Positions 1 to 8,125 of a stretch of DNA of 42,479 bases are shown here, piece by piece. Each line of letters begins with the position of its first letter. Within the stretch, counting starts at the first letter, position 1. The stretch is from positions 1-42,479 of the forward strand of contig JAUWBH010000030.1 in the NCBI GenBank assembly GCA_030605085.1. The letters run 5' to 3'. The stretch comes from Promethearchaeota archaeon (lineage in GTDB: Archaea; Asgardarchaeota; Lokiarchaeia; Sigynarchaeales; SOKP01). The translations under genes were made by a program, and so were the position numbers. The notes under the pieces are model-generated. The model ran no database searches. It was not told the DNA's origin and saw only the letters and a list, made by a program, of their open reading frames with translations.

Positions 1-1
1 T

Positions 2-148
2 AGAATCCCAAGACAACTTACAAATTATGACAATCTGATGGCTAGTATTAGAAAAATATTATATTATCCTAAAATTTCGGACGAGTTCAAAATATATCCC
101 GGTCATGGTGGTTATTCTACAATAGGCAAAGAAAGGTTGAATTACTAA
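2..148 (+). CDS. MBL-fold metallo-hydrolase, C-terminal fragment
   Basis: The window opens inside this gene; only the last 48 codons are present, ending in TAA at 146-148. The tail carries PGHGGYSTIGKER, which matches the final metal-binding histidine motif of glyoxalase II-like metallo-beta-lactamase-fold hydrolases (PGHGxxSTIGxE). By family knowledge these are cytosolic dinuclear metal thioesterases or related hydrolases; the substrate cannot be told from the tail. The frame is clean and AT-rich like the host, and a T-rich stretch follows. Confidence 0.7.
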   Translation, partial: RIPRQLTNYDNLMASIRKILYYPKISDEFKIYPGHGGYSTIGKERLNY

Positions 149-374
149 GATTTTGATATTTTCAAATTTTGTTTATTTTTGTCACAATGGAAAGGTAAAT
201 TCAGAGTCTGATTTCGATGAAAATTCACTATAAAAAAAGTTCCCAAACTGAAAAATATAAAATAGGTTTATCAATTTGTAAACTTATAAATTAATTCAAA
301 TAATAGATGAATATAATGAGAAAAACGAATAGAGTTTTTCGCTGTTTCATTCTTAGACATTCGAGGAGGGGAAA
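149..374. other. AT-rich spacer before the GC-rich epimerase
   Basis: No gene is seen here. T-runs after 150 could end the MBL-fold transcript. A perfect 7-bp inverted repeat (320-326 with 334-340, 7-nt loop) lies just before the GC-rich gene. A strong purine-rich ribosome-binding site, GAGGAGGGG, sits directly before the ATG at 375. Base composition changes from AT-rich to GC-rich between about 330 and 375, so the junction of a possible transfer lies here. Confidence 0.5.
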
Positions 375-1457
375 ATGCCTGCAGTAACATCTTCGGATGG
401 TCCGGTTGCGGTAACCGGTGCCTCGGGTTATGTCGGTTCCCATGTGGTAATCGCGTTGATGAAGCGCGGATACACCGTACACGCTTGTGTGACCGACCTG
501 AACAACCCAGACAAGACTGAGCACCTACTGGCGCTCAATGGGGGCGACTACCCCGGTCATTTGGAGCTTTTTTCCGTTAATCTGCTCGAGGCGGGTAGTT
601 ATGACATACCGTTCACGGATTGTAGTGCTGTGCTCCATGCTGGTACACCTATGGGTTATGGTGGCGCCAATAACCCCCGACAGGTCTACGATGGTGCGGT
701 GAACGGCACCAAGAATGTCCTCAATTCGGTAAAGAAAGTGGGTACGGTAAAACGGTTCATTTACACAAGCTCCTTTGCTGCTATCTATCACCCAATGTCG
801 TCCGGCTATGTCTACACCGAGAAAGACTGGGCTTCGGACAATCGTGAAAGCGATCCGAACTGGACCCCAAACAGAATCGACAAGGATGGCGAGATGGCTT
901 ATGCAATGGCCAAGGTCGAGACTGAACATATGGCGAACCATTTTGCCGAGAAGGACGGTCGTTTCGACGTCATTTCTGTATGTCCTATCAACGTTCTAGG
1001 ACCACTCCTCTCCCGGGTGCACGAGCGGGTGTATTCTTGGCAGTGGTGGCTCGGTCGTATGCTGGCTGGGAAGACCTGCCAGCGTTCCTGGAAAATATTG
1101 TGGAACATCGTCGATGTGCGCGACATTGGCGAATCACAGGCGCTAATGATCGAAAGCGAAGTCTGTAAGAACGGGTGGCGCTATCAGCTGAGTGCCACGG
1201 ACGAATCCGGTGAACTTGACGTGTTACAACTTCAAGCGCACCTGAAGAAATTGTTCCCACAAATCGATGTGGGCGGTCCACCGGACGAAATTAACCCGAT
1301 CATCGAGAAGTATGGCAAGGTCTACCAATCGCCGCTCGCCCATTGTGATAGGGTACGCGAGGAACTCGGTCTCGAGACTTATGCCATCGAGGATACATTG
1401 CGCGAAACCGGGCAAACCATGATCGATCTCGGTCTGGTGGAGCCGGCTTTGAAGTAG
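375..1457 (+). CDS. NAD-dependent epimerase/dehydratase (dihydroflavonol reductase / 3-beta-HSD-like)
   Basis: A 360-residue extended short-chain dehydrogenase/reductase. The N-terminal Rossmann motif is VTGASGYVGSHV (residues ~13-24) and the catalytic Tyr-x-x-x-Lys is YAMAK (~176-180), preceded by the TSSFAA serine segment. Extended SDRs of this type use NAD(P)H to reduce or epimerise alcohol/keto groups on small molecules such as sterols, aldehydes or sugars; the substrate is unknown. The gene is markedly GC-rich (33 of 60 bases in the line starting at 421) while flanking DNA is AT-rich, and it has an unusually strong Shine-Dalgarno site. Both points suggest recent acquisition from a bacterium. 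It is convergent with the STAND gene and shows no operon partner. Confidence 0.85.
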   Translation: MPAVTSSDGPVAVTGASGYVGSHVVIALMKRGYTVHACVTDLNNPDKTEHLLALNGGDYPGHLELFSVNLLEAGSYDIPFTDCSAVLHAGTPMGYGGANNPRQVYDGAVNGTKNVLNSVKKVGTVKRFIYTSSFAAIYHPMSSGYVYTEKDWASDNRESDPNWTPNRIDKDGEMAYAMAKVETEHMANHFAEKDGRFDVISVCPINVLGPLLSRVHERVYSWQWWLGRMLAGKTCQRSWKILWNIVDVRDIGESQALMIESEVCKNGWRYQLSATDESGELDVLQLQAHLKKLFPQIDVGGPPDEINPIIEKYGKVYQSPLAHCDRVREELGLETYAIEDTLRETGQTMIDLGLVEPALK

Positions 1458-1485
1458 GTTTGGCTTTCAACTAGTGATGTTGGCG

Positions 1486-4400
1486 TTAAAATTCAATTCC
1501 ATTTGGACGAATGATATAAATTGTACCAAATTGATCTCCAGCTACGATTAAAATCTCCCTATTATTCACTGCGATGGAAAAGGCAGGTCCTAAAATTGGA
1601 AAGATTGCCAATTCGGCACAAGTTTCGATATCCCAGACCCTCAATGTAAAATCTGACGAAACGGAAAGGATCTTCTTTCCATTAGGTGTAAATGCACAAT
1701 CATTCACCCAATTCGAATGTCCTATAAATGTTTGAATTATAGCACCGGTCTCAACATCCCATAATTTCAATGTTTTGTCATAGGAAGCGGAAAGTATTTT
1801 CTTTCCATCCGGTGAAAACACACAAGCCCGCACGCCATCAATATGCCCTTTGAAGGTTTTTAGTTCCTTACCAGTTTTTACATCCCAGAGCTTTAATGTC
1901 ATATCAGGAGGACCAGTAAAAGGCATTCCAGAAGCGGAAATGAACTTTTGAGAAGAACCTGAGATAATTTTTTTTCCATCTGGTGAAAATATACAAGTTT
2001 TTACAATTCCAGAGTGCCCTTTGAATGTCCTGATTTCATTACCTGTTTTTACATCCCAGAGTTTCAAAGTCATATCATCTGAAGCAGATAGTACCTTTTT
2101 CCCATCGGGTGAAAACGCACAACCTTTCAGACCATCAGAATGCCCTCTAAATGTCATTAAATCTTCACCAGTTTCTACATTCCATAACTTCAATGTTTCA
2201 TCGCGTGATGCTGAAAGTACTCTCATTCCGTCAGGTGAAAATGCACAATCCCACAAACCTATAGAATGGCCTTTAAAGGTTTTAAGTTCCTCACCAGTTT
2301 TTACGTTCCAGAGTTTCAATGTCTTATCATTTGAAGCCGAAAGTATCTTTTTTCCATCAGGTGAAAATGCGAGTGCCATTACACTCGAAAAAATTCCTTT
2401 AGATATCTTGATTTCGGCACCAGGTATAACCTCCCATAGCTTCAAATTATTGTCAGAAGAAGCGGAAAGTATTTTCTTTCCATCAGGTGAAAATGCACAA
2501 GCATTCACCACATGAGAATGTCCTAGGAATTGATTGAGTTCTTTACCAGTTTTAACTTCCCATAACTTTAGTGTATTATCAAAAGAAGCAGAAATTATCT
2601 TTTTTCCGTCAGGGGAAAACGCACATGAATTCACTATATCAGAATGTCCTTGAATTCTTTTTATCTCAACCCCAGATTCAGTGTTCCAGAGCCTCAACTC
2701 ACCTTCATAGAGTTTTCCGCAAGAGGAAAGAACTATTTTCCCATCAGGTGAAAATGCACAACCCTTTACACCCGAAGAATGTCCTATAAATGTTAGAATT
2801 ATAGCACCGGTCTCAACATCCCATAATTTCAATGTTTTATCATTGGAAGCGGAAAGAACTTTCTTCCCATCAGGTGAAAATGCACAATCATGCACCCAAT
2901 GGGAATGTCCTTTGAAAGTTAGAATTTCAGAACCGGTTTCGGCGTCCCATAGCTTCAATGATTTGTCATCTGAAGCGGATAGAACCTTTTTTCCATCAGG
3001 CGAGAATGTGCAAGCATTTATCCCAAATAAATGATCTTTGAAAGTTAAAATTTCAGCACCAGTCTCAACATCCCACAGTTTCATTGTATGGTCATTTCCA
3101 CCAGAAAGAATGTTTTTTCCATCAGGGGAAAACGCACAAGCAGTTACCTCAAAAGAATGCCCTACAAATGTCTTTTTATCCTCCCCAGTTCCGACATCCC
3201 AGAGCTTCAATAACCCATCATTAGAAGCGGAAAGGATTTTCGTGCAGTCTGGCGAAAATGCACAATCATTTACCCAATCAGAATGCCCTTCGAATGTCAT
3301 AAGGCAAGGATCCTGACTTTGTGGCTTATTTAACCAATCAAACCATGGTCTTGAGTAAGTTCCTGATTTCAGAATTTTAATCCCTGCTTTATAAACCGCA
3401 GATGAGTTCGGTTGGTTAATAGCCAGTTGAACACTTAGTCGAGGATAATTTTTAAGAACATGAGATTGATTTCTTATTAAGTATGCGAATTCTTCGATTC
3501 GAGTGAGATTTGACCATAAAGCATCGTCAAGTGAAAGTGAATTGTCATAATCAGTAATAAGATCCGTTATCATTTCAGCAAGGCATTTGGCTTCAATGAA
3601 AGTGAAATCGGTAAGGATTTCTTCCAATCTTGATCTTAAATCTCTCACTTTCATTAAATTATAAACAAGTTCCGATAATTTTCGATAATTCGGAGTTTTC
3701 CTCCCGTTTCTTTGATAATAGAAATCAACACTATCGAAATAATTTGCTAAAACTCGGTGGCAGTCTTCAGCAACTTTGAATAATGAGATTTTTTCTATTA
3801 CATCGTTAAATTGGCGATGAAAAAACACTAATGTGGATGTGTGATCTACGCCTCTCGTTGTAAGATACGGCTCAAGATCAGACCGAAGTCTCGACCACAC
3901 GATCCATGGGAGGCGGGGTTCAGGTAATTTGTGATATTTGCTTTGCTCTTCTTTATACCAGTTGAAATAATCGGTATCAGAAGTCAAGACATCGAGAATT
4001 TCGTCTTCAGTTAATCCATTTCTCGCAGCAACGATATAAGATAGTACTTTTTCGACAGTTTTTTTTGTATGATTCTTGTAAAGCCGTTTGAAAAGAATTT
4101 GAATTAATCCCTCTATGTCTAATGGCAGCGTGGTATGGCTAACATAGTCGTAAGAATTCCAAGTACGCGCTTCTTCAAAAGCAAGCTTAAGGTAAAGCGG
4201 AGACCCAGATTGAGAAAATTTTTCTAATAGTCCCTTTTGTTGTTCGGCTTGAAGCTTTCTAAGGGCATTTTTAAGAAGTGTATTTAAAGCTTCATTACCC
4301 TCATTTTGAGATAAGGGTTCAAGCTTGTATAAAGATTTAGGGAGTTTTTTCTTTAGAATTTCCATTATATCTTCCGCATCGGTTGCAACCGAAACAATTA

Positions 4401-5784
4401 TTTTTACATTTTCAGGAAGTACTTTTGGCAGCCAGCCGAGACTGCGTCCCAGATCATTTTTTGATAGTTGATCTAAAGCATCAAGAATTAGAACAGCTTT
4501 ACTACCACCTTCTACGAGTTTTAACTTTTCGTTAAATGATTTAACGAGTTTGTTATATTCAAAAGGAATTTCTTCTTCTATACCTCCATATTTATTGGTG
4601 ATTTGTTCACAGATAGTCCTAAGGATCCCAATCGAACTTGAAGAGGAGACGGATGTACTGAAAAAACGCAATATGAATTCTGCGTTAATTTCTTTTTCCT
4701 TTAATAGCTCGTAGGCTTTTGCCATTAAGGCAGACTTTCCCGACCCTGGCTCTCCGAAAACCACAAATGGAGCTCTATCGTCGCTTTCTACGTAATTAAC
4801 AATTTCTTTCAAAATGGACTCTCTGCCGACAAAAACTTTTGTACGAGACTTTCCAAATTCTATGTGAACGTTAATTTCTTCGTCAAGGGCGGAAACTTCG
4901 CTCATTTCTTCTAACTCTTTTAGAATTGTCTTTGAGAGAAATTCGTAAACGTCTTTACAAAATCTTTCCAAATATTCGTTTTTCTGCTCTAAATTTCCAA
5001 GATCAACTTTATATTGATGAATATTCGATGGTAAGCGTTGAACTAATTCGGATTTCAAGTTTGAGAGATACTTTCGATTTTCACTCTCAGGTTCAATAAA
5101 AGCATCTGATTTAACACCCTCAGGTAATCCTTTTGTTTTTCTAAAAAAACAATGAACATGGGTTTCGGCGTCAGGTGCTTCGAGAGCTCCCAGTACTATT
5201 TCTTGATGAGTTGCTGAAGCGAAATATTTCACCATTTCGTTTTTTGGTAATTTAGATTTTCTTGCTACTTCTAAAAGTGTTTCTCGAATTTCTTTTTCTA
5301 TAGGTTTCCAATCGTCGTAATTTGAGTATTTTTCTCCCCGTGGTTGAAGTTCATATACTGAGGTAATAATGCCATTATCGAGTTTAACGAGCTCGTTTTC
5401 GTCGTGTTTATACCACTCTTCCACAAGAGTTTTTTCATTCTCAGAAAGATGAGTAGATATCACCTCATACTCGGTTTTAGGAATTTTAGATGGCGGAGGC
5501 GTCCATCCATACCTTTCTCCCAGTAATATTAGAAAGTTAGGACGAGGTGTGATATTTTGACATCGATTAATTTCTTCAAGGCAGGTTTGCATTGTTAATT
5601 GCTGGAGCCCAACTTCAGCTGGAATGCCCCATCTAAGATCAATAGGTTGAAATCGTGTGTTATAAGCAGCACATAACTCTTTTAATTTTGGAAATACTTT
5701 TTTTTGTAAGGCGTTTCTTTCCTCAATAAGGTCACTGAATGTAGAACTAAAAAAAACTCTAAATATTTTTGAAGTTTTAGTCAT
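1486..5784 (-). CDS. STAND NTPase with DUF4062 N-terminus and double WD40 propeller (TEP1/NPHP3/NWD1-like)
   Basis: 1432 residues. Residues ~7-100 match the DUF4062 domain (RVFFSSTFSDL..ER, then DLRWGI, then CLEEI), as in eukaryotic TEP1, NPHP3 and NWD1. A NACHT/STAND NTPase follows: P-loop GEPGSGKS (~344-351), Walker B VLILDALDQL (~431-440) and the STAND marker GSP (~527-529). A helical winged region runs to ~828. Thirteen clear WD40 repeats plus a degenerate fourteenth then run from ~829 to the end, enough for two seven-bladed propellers; one repeat has a ~15-residue insertion. STAND proteins are signalling ATPases that oligomerise when the repeat sensor binds a ligand, often in immunity or cell death. 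A sensor/defence role here is inference. The ATG at 5784 gives the full DUF4062 start. The gene stands alone, next to the remnant zone. Confidence 0.9.
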   Translation of the reverse strand: MTKTSKIFRVFFSSTFSDLIEERNALQKKVFPKLKELCAAYNTRFQPIDLRWGIPAEVGLQQLTMQTCLEEINRCQNITPRPNFLILLGERYGWTPPPSKIPKTEYEVISTHLSENEKTLVEEWYKHDENELVKLDNGIITSVYELQPRGEKYSNYDDWKPIEKEIRETLLEVARKSKLPKNEMVKYFASATHQEIVLGALEAPDAETHVHCFFRKTKGLPEGVKSDAFIEPESENRKYLSNLKSELVQRLPSNIHQYKVDLGNLEQKNEYLERFCKDVYEFLSKTILKELEEMSEVSALDEEINVHIEFGKSRTKVFVGRESILKEIVNYVESDDRAPFVVFGEPGSGKSALMAKAYELLKEKEINAEFILRFFSTSVSSSSSIGILRTICEQITNKYGGIEEEIPFEYNKLVKSFNEKLKLVEGGSKAVLILDALDQLSKNDLGRSLGWLPKVLPENVKIIVSVATDAEDIMEILKKKLPKSLYKLEPLSQNEGNEALNTLLKNALRKLQAEQQKGLLEKFSQSGSPLYLKLAFEEARTWNSYDYVSHTTLPLDIEGLIQILFKRLYKNHTKKTVEKVLSYIVAARNGLTEDEILDVLTSDTDYFNWYKEEQSKYHKLPEPRLPWIVWSRLRSDLEPYLTTRGVDHTSTLVFFHRQFNDVIEKISLFKVAEDCHRVLANYFDSVDFYYQRNGRKTPNYRKLSELVYNLMKVRDLRSRLEEILTDFTFIEAKCLAEMITDLITDYDNSLSLDDALWSNLTRIEEFAYLIRNQSHVLKNYPRLSVQLAINQPNSSAVYKAGIKILKSGTYSRPWFDWLNKPQSQDPCLMTFEGHSDWVNDCAFSPDCTKILSASNDGLLKLWDVGTGEDKKTFVGHSFEVTACAFSPDGKNILSGGNDHTMKLWDVETGAEILTFKDHLFGINACTFSPDGKKVLSASDDKSLKLWDAETGSEILTFKGHSHWVHDCAFSPDGKKVLSASNDKTLKLWDVETGAIILTFIGHSSGVKGCAFSPDGKIVLSSCGKLYEGELRLWNTESGVEIKRIQGHSDIVNSCAFSPDGKKIISASFDNTLKLWEVKTGKELNQFLGHSHVVNACAFSPDGKKILSASSDNNLKLWEVIPGAEIKISKGIFSSVMALAFSPDGKKILSASNDKTLKLWNVKTGEELKTFKGHSIGLWDCAFSPDGMRVLSASRDETLKLWNVETGEDLMTFRGHSDGLKGCAFSPDGKKVLSASDDMTLKLWDVKTGNEIRTFKGHSGIVKTCIFSPDGKKIISGSSQKFISASGMPFTGPPDMTLKLWDVKTGKELKTFKGHIDGVRACVFSPDGKKILSASYDKTLKLWDVETGAIIQTFIGHSNWVNDCAFTPNGKKILSVSSDFTLRVWDIETCAELAIFPILGPAFSIAVNNREILIVAGDQFGTIYIIRPNGIEF

Positions 5785-5978
5785 TTTAATTCATTAAAAT
5801 GGATTCTATAAATAATTACTATAATATAAACTTCATTTATTTTAAATATTTCTTAAGTGGAGGTCTATTAAATGTATTTATATAAGTGCCGTTCGTCCTG
5901 GTAAAAAAACACCTGTGATTCCGAATCATTGTATAACCAATCTTCAAAAATCCATATATGCTAAAAATCTGTTTTTAA
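5785..5978. other. Intergenic region upstream of the STAND gene
   Basis: AT-rich, including the promoter side of the minus-strand STAND gene (TATA-like A/T blocks at about 5805-5850 read on the minus strand). No gene, tRNA or strong hairpin was seen. Together with the remnants that follow, this stretch lacks any intact gene up to 6573. Confidence 0.35.
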
Positions 5979-6116
5979 GCGAAATCTTTAGAATTTTTGA
6001 AAAATGTAATTGAACTGGATAAAAAGTATATGGATTTAGCAAAAACTGATGACGATTTTAATAATATAAGAGAATCAAAAGAATTTAAAGAATTAATATT
6101 ATCATCAATCTTATAA
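5979..6116 (+). pseudogene. Remnant of a TPR-repeat protein C-terminus
   Basis: Opened by a stop at 5976-5978, this frame encodes 45 residues containing EFLKNVIELDKKY, then LAKTDDDFNNI, then EFKEL. This is the characteristic tail of tetratricopeptide-repeat proteins, where the last helix pair ends in A-(K/R)-x-D-x-D-F-x-x-I-R-x-x-x-E-F-x-x-L. There is no start codon and no upstream TPR frame, so I read it as the 3' stub of a decayed gene. The minus-strand 65-codon ORF over the same bases (5975-6172) is low-complexity and is probably not a gene. Confidence 0.5.
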
Positions 6117-6171
6117 TGAACCAATCTTTGAGACTTTTGTTTTTCTTTTTTAGAGAAATATTTATTTGTCA

Positions 6172-6269
6172 TTATTATACAATAATTTTACATATTCCTT
6201 TGAACCGATTGAAATTGAACTTCGATATGTTACCAAAAGAAAAAAGAGATGCTATTTTAAAAAAATAAA
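6172..6269 (+). pseudogene. Possible small coding remnant before the WD40 fragment
   Basis: A short open frame ends at TAA 6267-6269 and reads KLNFDMLPKEKRDAILKK at its tail, charged and protein-like in an otherwise AT-rich stretch. No start or family can be assigned. It sits between the TPR remnant and the GC-rich WD40 fragment and is most simply another stub of a decayed gene. It could equally be a chance frame. Confidence 0.2.
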
Positions 6270-6294
6270 GACTAAATGTCTTTATTTAGTCTTT
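6267..6294 (+). repeat. Perfect 10-bp inverted repeat at the edge of the WD40 fragment
   Basis: AAAGACTAAA (6267-6276) and TTTAGTCTTT (6285-6294) are exact reverse complements with an 8-nt loop, followed by a short T-run. It lies at the sharp change from AT-rich DNA to the GC-rich WD40 fragment. It could be a terminator for the upstream remnant or a scar at a rearrangement junction. Confidence 0.5.
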
Positions 6295-6301
6295 TGGTAT
6301 T

Positions 6302-6568
6302 GTGCTGGCGTGCGCCTTTTTGCCAGACGGTACGAGGATGGTGTCCGCATCAGAAGACGAGACATTAAAGCTCTGGGACGCCGAAACGGGCGCCGAGATC
6401 AGAACCCTTAGGGGGCATTCTGGTTCGGTGGACGCGTGCGCCTTTTCGCCAGACGGTACAAGGGTGCTGTCCGCTTCGTCGGACCATACATTAAAGCTCT
6501 GGGACGCCGAAACCGGCGCCGAGATCAGAACCCTTACGGGGCATTCTCTCTATTGGAATCAGCAATAA
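6302..6568 (+). pseudogene. GC-rich WD40-repeat fragment
   Basis: Encodes two successive WD40 units of 42 residues (126-bp period, starting at 6311 and 6437), each with a CAF-(L/S)-PDGTR segment, an LKLWDAETGAEIRTL strand and a closing GHS. The two DNA copies are nearly identical. The only start is GTG at 6302 inside the first repeat, and the frame stops soon after the second repeat, so no propeller could form. It is far richer in G and C than its flanks and differs in codon choice from the WD40 repeats of the STAND protein. That points to a different, probably foreign, WD40 gene reduced to a piece. Confidence 0.7.
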
Positions 6569-6573
6569 AAACG

Positions 6574-7761
6574 TTAAATAACTTTTTCTTGACGCAATTT
6601 TTTTATATCTTGGTCGCTAAATCCCAATTCAGTGAGAATCTCCTGAGTATGCTGACCTAGGATAGGTGGAGCTGTTTCGACTTCTCCTGGCGTATCAGAT
6701 AACTTAACTGGTACACCTGTTACCTTAACCTTACCTACCTTTGGATGATCTAATTCTTTTAACATTTGCCGATGCAACACTTGAGGATCTGTAAAAATTT
6801 TATCCATGGTATAGATAGGACCACATGGAACACCCGCATCAGTCAGGATTTTGAGCCATTCTTCTCCATTTTTAGTAATAATGAGGTCACTAATAATCTT
6901 TACAATTTCTTCCCGATTTTCAACCCGTTTGGCATTAGTGGCAAATTTAGGATCATCTATTAACTTTTCCAAACCAATAGCCTTGCAGAGCTTTTTCCAA
7001 AATTGATCATTACCAGCAGCAATATTAACATAGACATCTTTTGCCTTAAAAGCCTGATAAGGAACAATGACTGGATGACCAGAACCTACTGGTTGTGGTA
7101 TTTCCCCCGAAGCAAAGTAAGCACCCGCCTGATAAGTAAGCCATGCAACCTGACTATCCAATAATGAAACATCTATCATTTGCCCTCTGCCTGTTTTTTC
7201 CCTGTTATAGAGAGCTACTACTATTCCATATGCTGCAAACATTCCTCCAGAAATATCAGCAATTGCTACACCCACCTTGATAGGGGGCCCTCCTGGTTCA
7301 CCAGTAATACTCATTATTCCCCCCATTCCTTGCAACACCTGATCGTATCCAGATAGCATCCGATAGGGGCCATCCTGCCCAAATCCAGAGATACTGCAAT
7401 AAATGATCTGTGAGTTCATTTCTTTCACACGCTGGAATCCCAAACCTAATCTTTCCATGGCTCCAGGTCGGAAATTCTCCACCAAAACATCAGACTGTTT
7501 AATCAGTCTATGAATAATTTCTGTGGATCTCTCACTTTTCATATTTAAAGTAAGACTTTTTTTATTGCGATTGACACTCATAAAATAAGCACTTTCTCCT
7601 TCTACAAAAGGAGGTCCATACGATCTAGAGTCGTCACCTCTTCCAGGCATCTCTAATTTGATTACCTCTGCCCCCATATCTGCCAACATCATAGTACAAT
7701 AGGGACCTGCCAAGGCTCTTGATAAATCCAAGACCTTAATTCCTTCTAACGCTTTTACCAT
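6574..7761 (-). CDS. CaiB/BaiF family class III CoA-transferase
   Basis: 395 residues, the usual length of the family. The start VLDLSRALAGPYCTMMLADMGAEVIK is the family's N-terminal block, with ENFRPGAMERLGLG (~95-108) and a VGVAIADISGG block. The Asp in that block is residue 169, the number of the catalytic aspartate that forms the acyl-anhydride in formyl-CoA transferase, as I recall it. The enzyme would move CoA between carboxylic acids through an Asp-acyl intermediate as an interlocked dimer in the cytosol. Family members act on formate, carnitine, succinate or aromatic acids; the substrate is unknown. No acyl-CoA gene is adjacent, though an acyl-CoA synthetase lies at 22688. Confidence 0.9.
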   Translation of the reverse strand: MVKALEGIKVLDLSRALAGPYCTMMLADMGAEVIKLEMPGRGDDSRSYGPPFVEGESAYFMSVNRNKKSLTLNMKSERSTEIIHRLIKQSDVLVENFRPGAMERLGLGFQRVKEMNSQIIYCSISGFGQDGPYRMLSGYDQVLQGMGGIMSITGEPGGPPIKVGVAIADISGGMFAAYGIVVALYNREKTGRGQMIDVSLLDSQVAWLTYQAGAYFASGEIPQPVGSGHPVIVPYQAFKAKDVYVNIAAGNDQFWKKLCKAIGLEKLIDDPKFATNAKRVENREEIVKIISDLIITKNGEEWLKILTDAGVPCGPIYTMDKIFTDPQVLHRQMLKELDHPKVGKVKVTGVPVKLSDTPGEVETAPPILGQHTQEILTELGFSDQDIKKLRQEKVI

Positions 7762-8125
7762 ATCATACTTCCCTCTATAACATATATTATCAAAATTTCT
7801 CCGAAATTATTGTTTGTAATAAATGTATAATTATTTGTAATACGATTTAATATTAAGTCTTTTATAAGAGGCGTGAAAAAAGAGTAATCTAAAAGAAGTC
7901 ATCGATTATTTTATGTATAAACAAAAAATTAGTGATGTGATTTTAAGAAATAAATGAAAAAAAGTGTTAATAATCATAAAAGGTTATAAAAAAAAGGAAC
8001 ATAAAAAGCAATCTCTCGAAATTTCAGATGTTTTAAATTCAGTAAAATAATTTTTAAAATACATCGATAATTCTTAATAAAAAACAAAAAAAATAAAAAT
8101 AAAATTTAGATAAAAGGTAAATATC
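7762..8125. other. Intergenic region with repeat copy 1 and symporter leader
   Basis: 364 bp between divergent genes. It contains the first copy of the ~110-bp direct repeat (7810-7921). The ~200 bp after the repeat are A-rich with only very short open frames, none convincing. The symporter ATG at 8126 is preceded by an AAAAGG-type purine tract. Confidence 0.5.
7810..7921 (+). repeat. Direct repeat copy 1, upstream of GPH symporter
   Basis: Closely matches 10712-10818. The shared parts include TTGTTTGTAATAAATG at the left, a central 26-base identical block containing AATATTAAGTCTTTTATAAG, then CGTGAAAAAAGAGTAATC and AATCTAAAA, ending near CATCGAT. Copy 1 has a short insertion (GTAATACG) not in copy 2. 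The TCTTTTATAAG part resembles an archaeal BRE/TATA element, so a shared promoter plus conserved 5' leader is one reading. The distance to the downstream ATG is ~205 bp here and ~48 bp for copy 2. Confidence 0.8.

Noticed and set aside
320..349. Shared GTTTTTCGC between the spacer before the epimerase (334) and the GTPase insert (39811) as a common mobile element
   Set aside because: Only nine bases match and the flanks differ; this is likely chance.
2021..3316. Plus-strand ORFs rich in FFPSGENA
   Set aside because: They are antisense to the WD40 repeats of the STAND gene; the repeated peptide is just the reverse-strand reading of the AFSPDGKK motif.
5975..6172. 65-codon minus-strand ORF
   Set aside because: Low-complexity Ser/Phe/Lys product with no domain; the plus strand of the same DNA encodes a recognisable TPR tail.
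7970..8060. Short lysine-rich ORF between the repeat and the symporter
   Set aside because: About 28 codons, no ATG, A-rich composition; no evidence for a gene.
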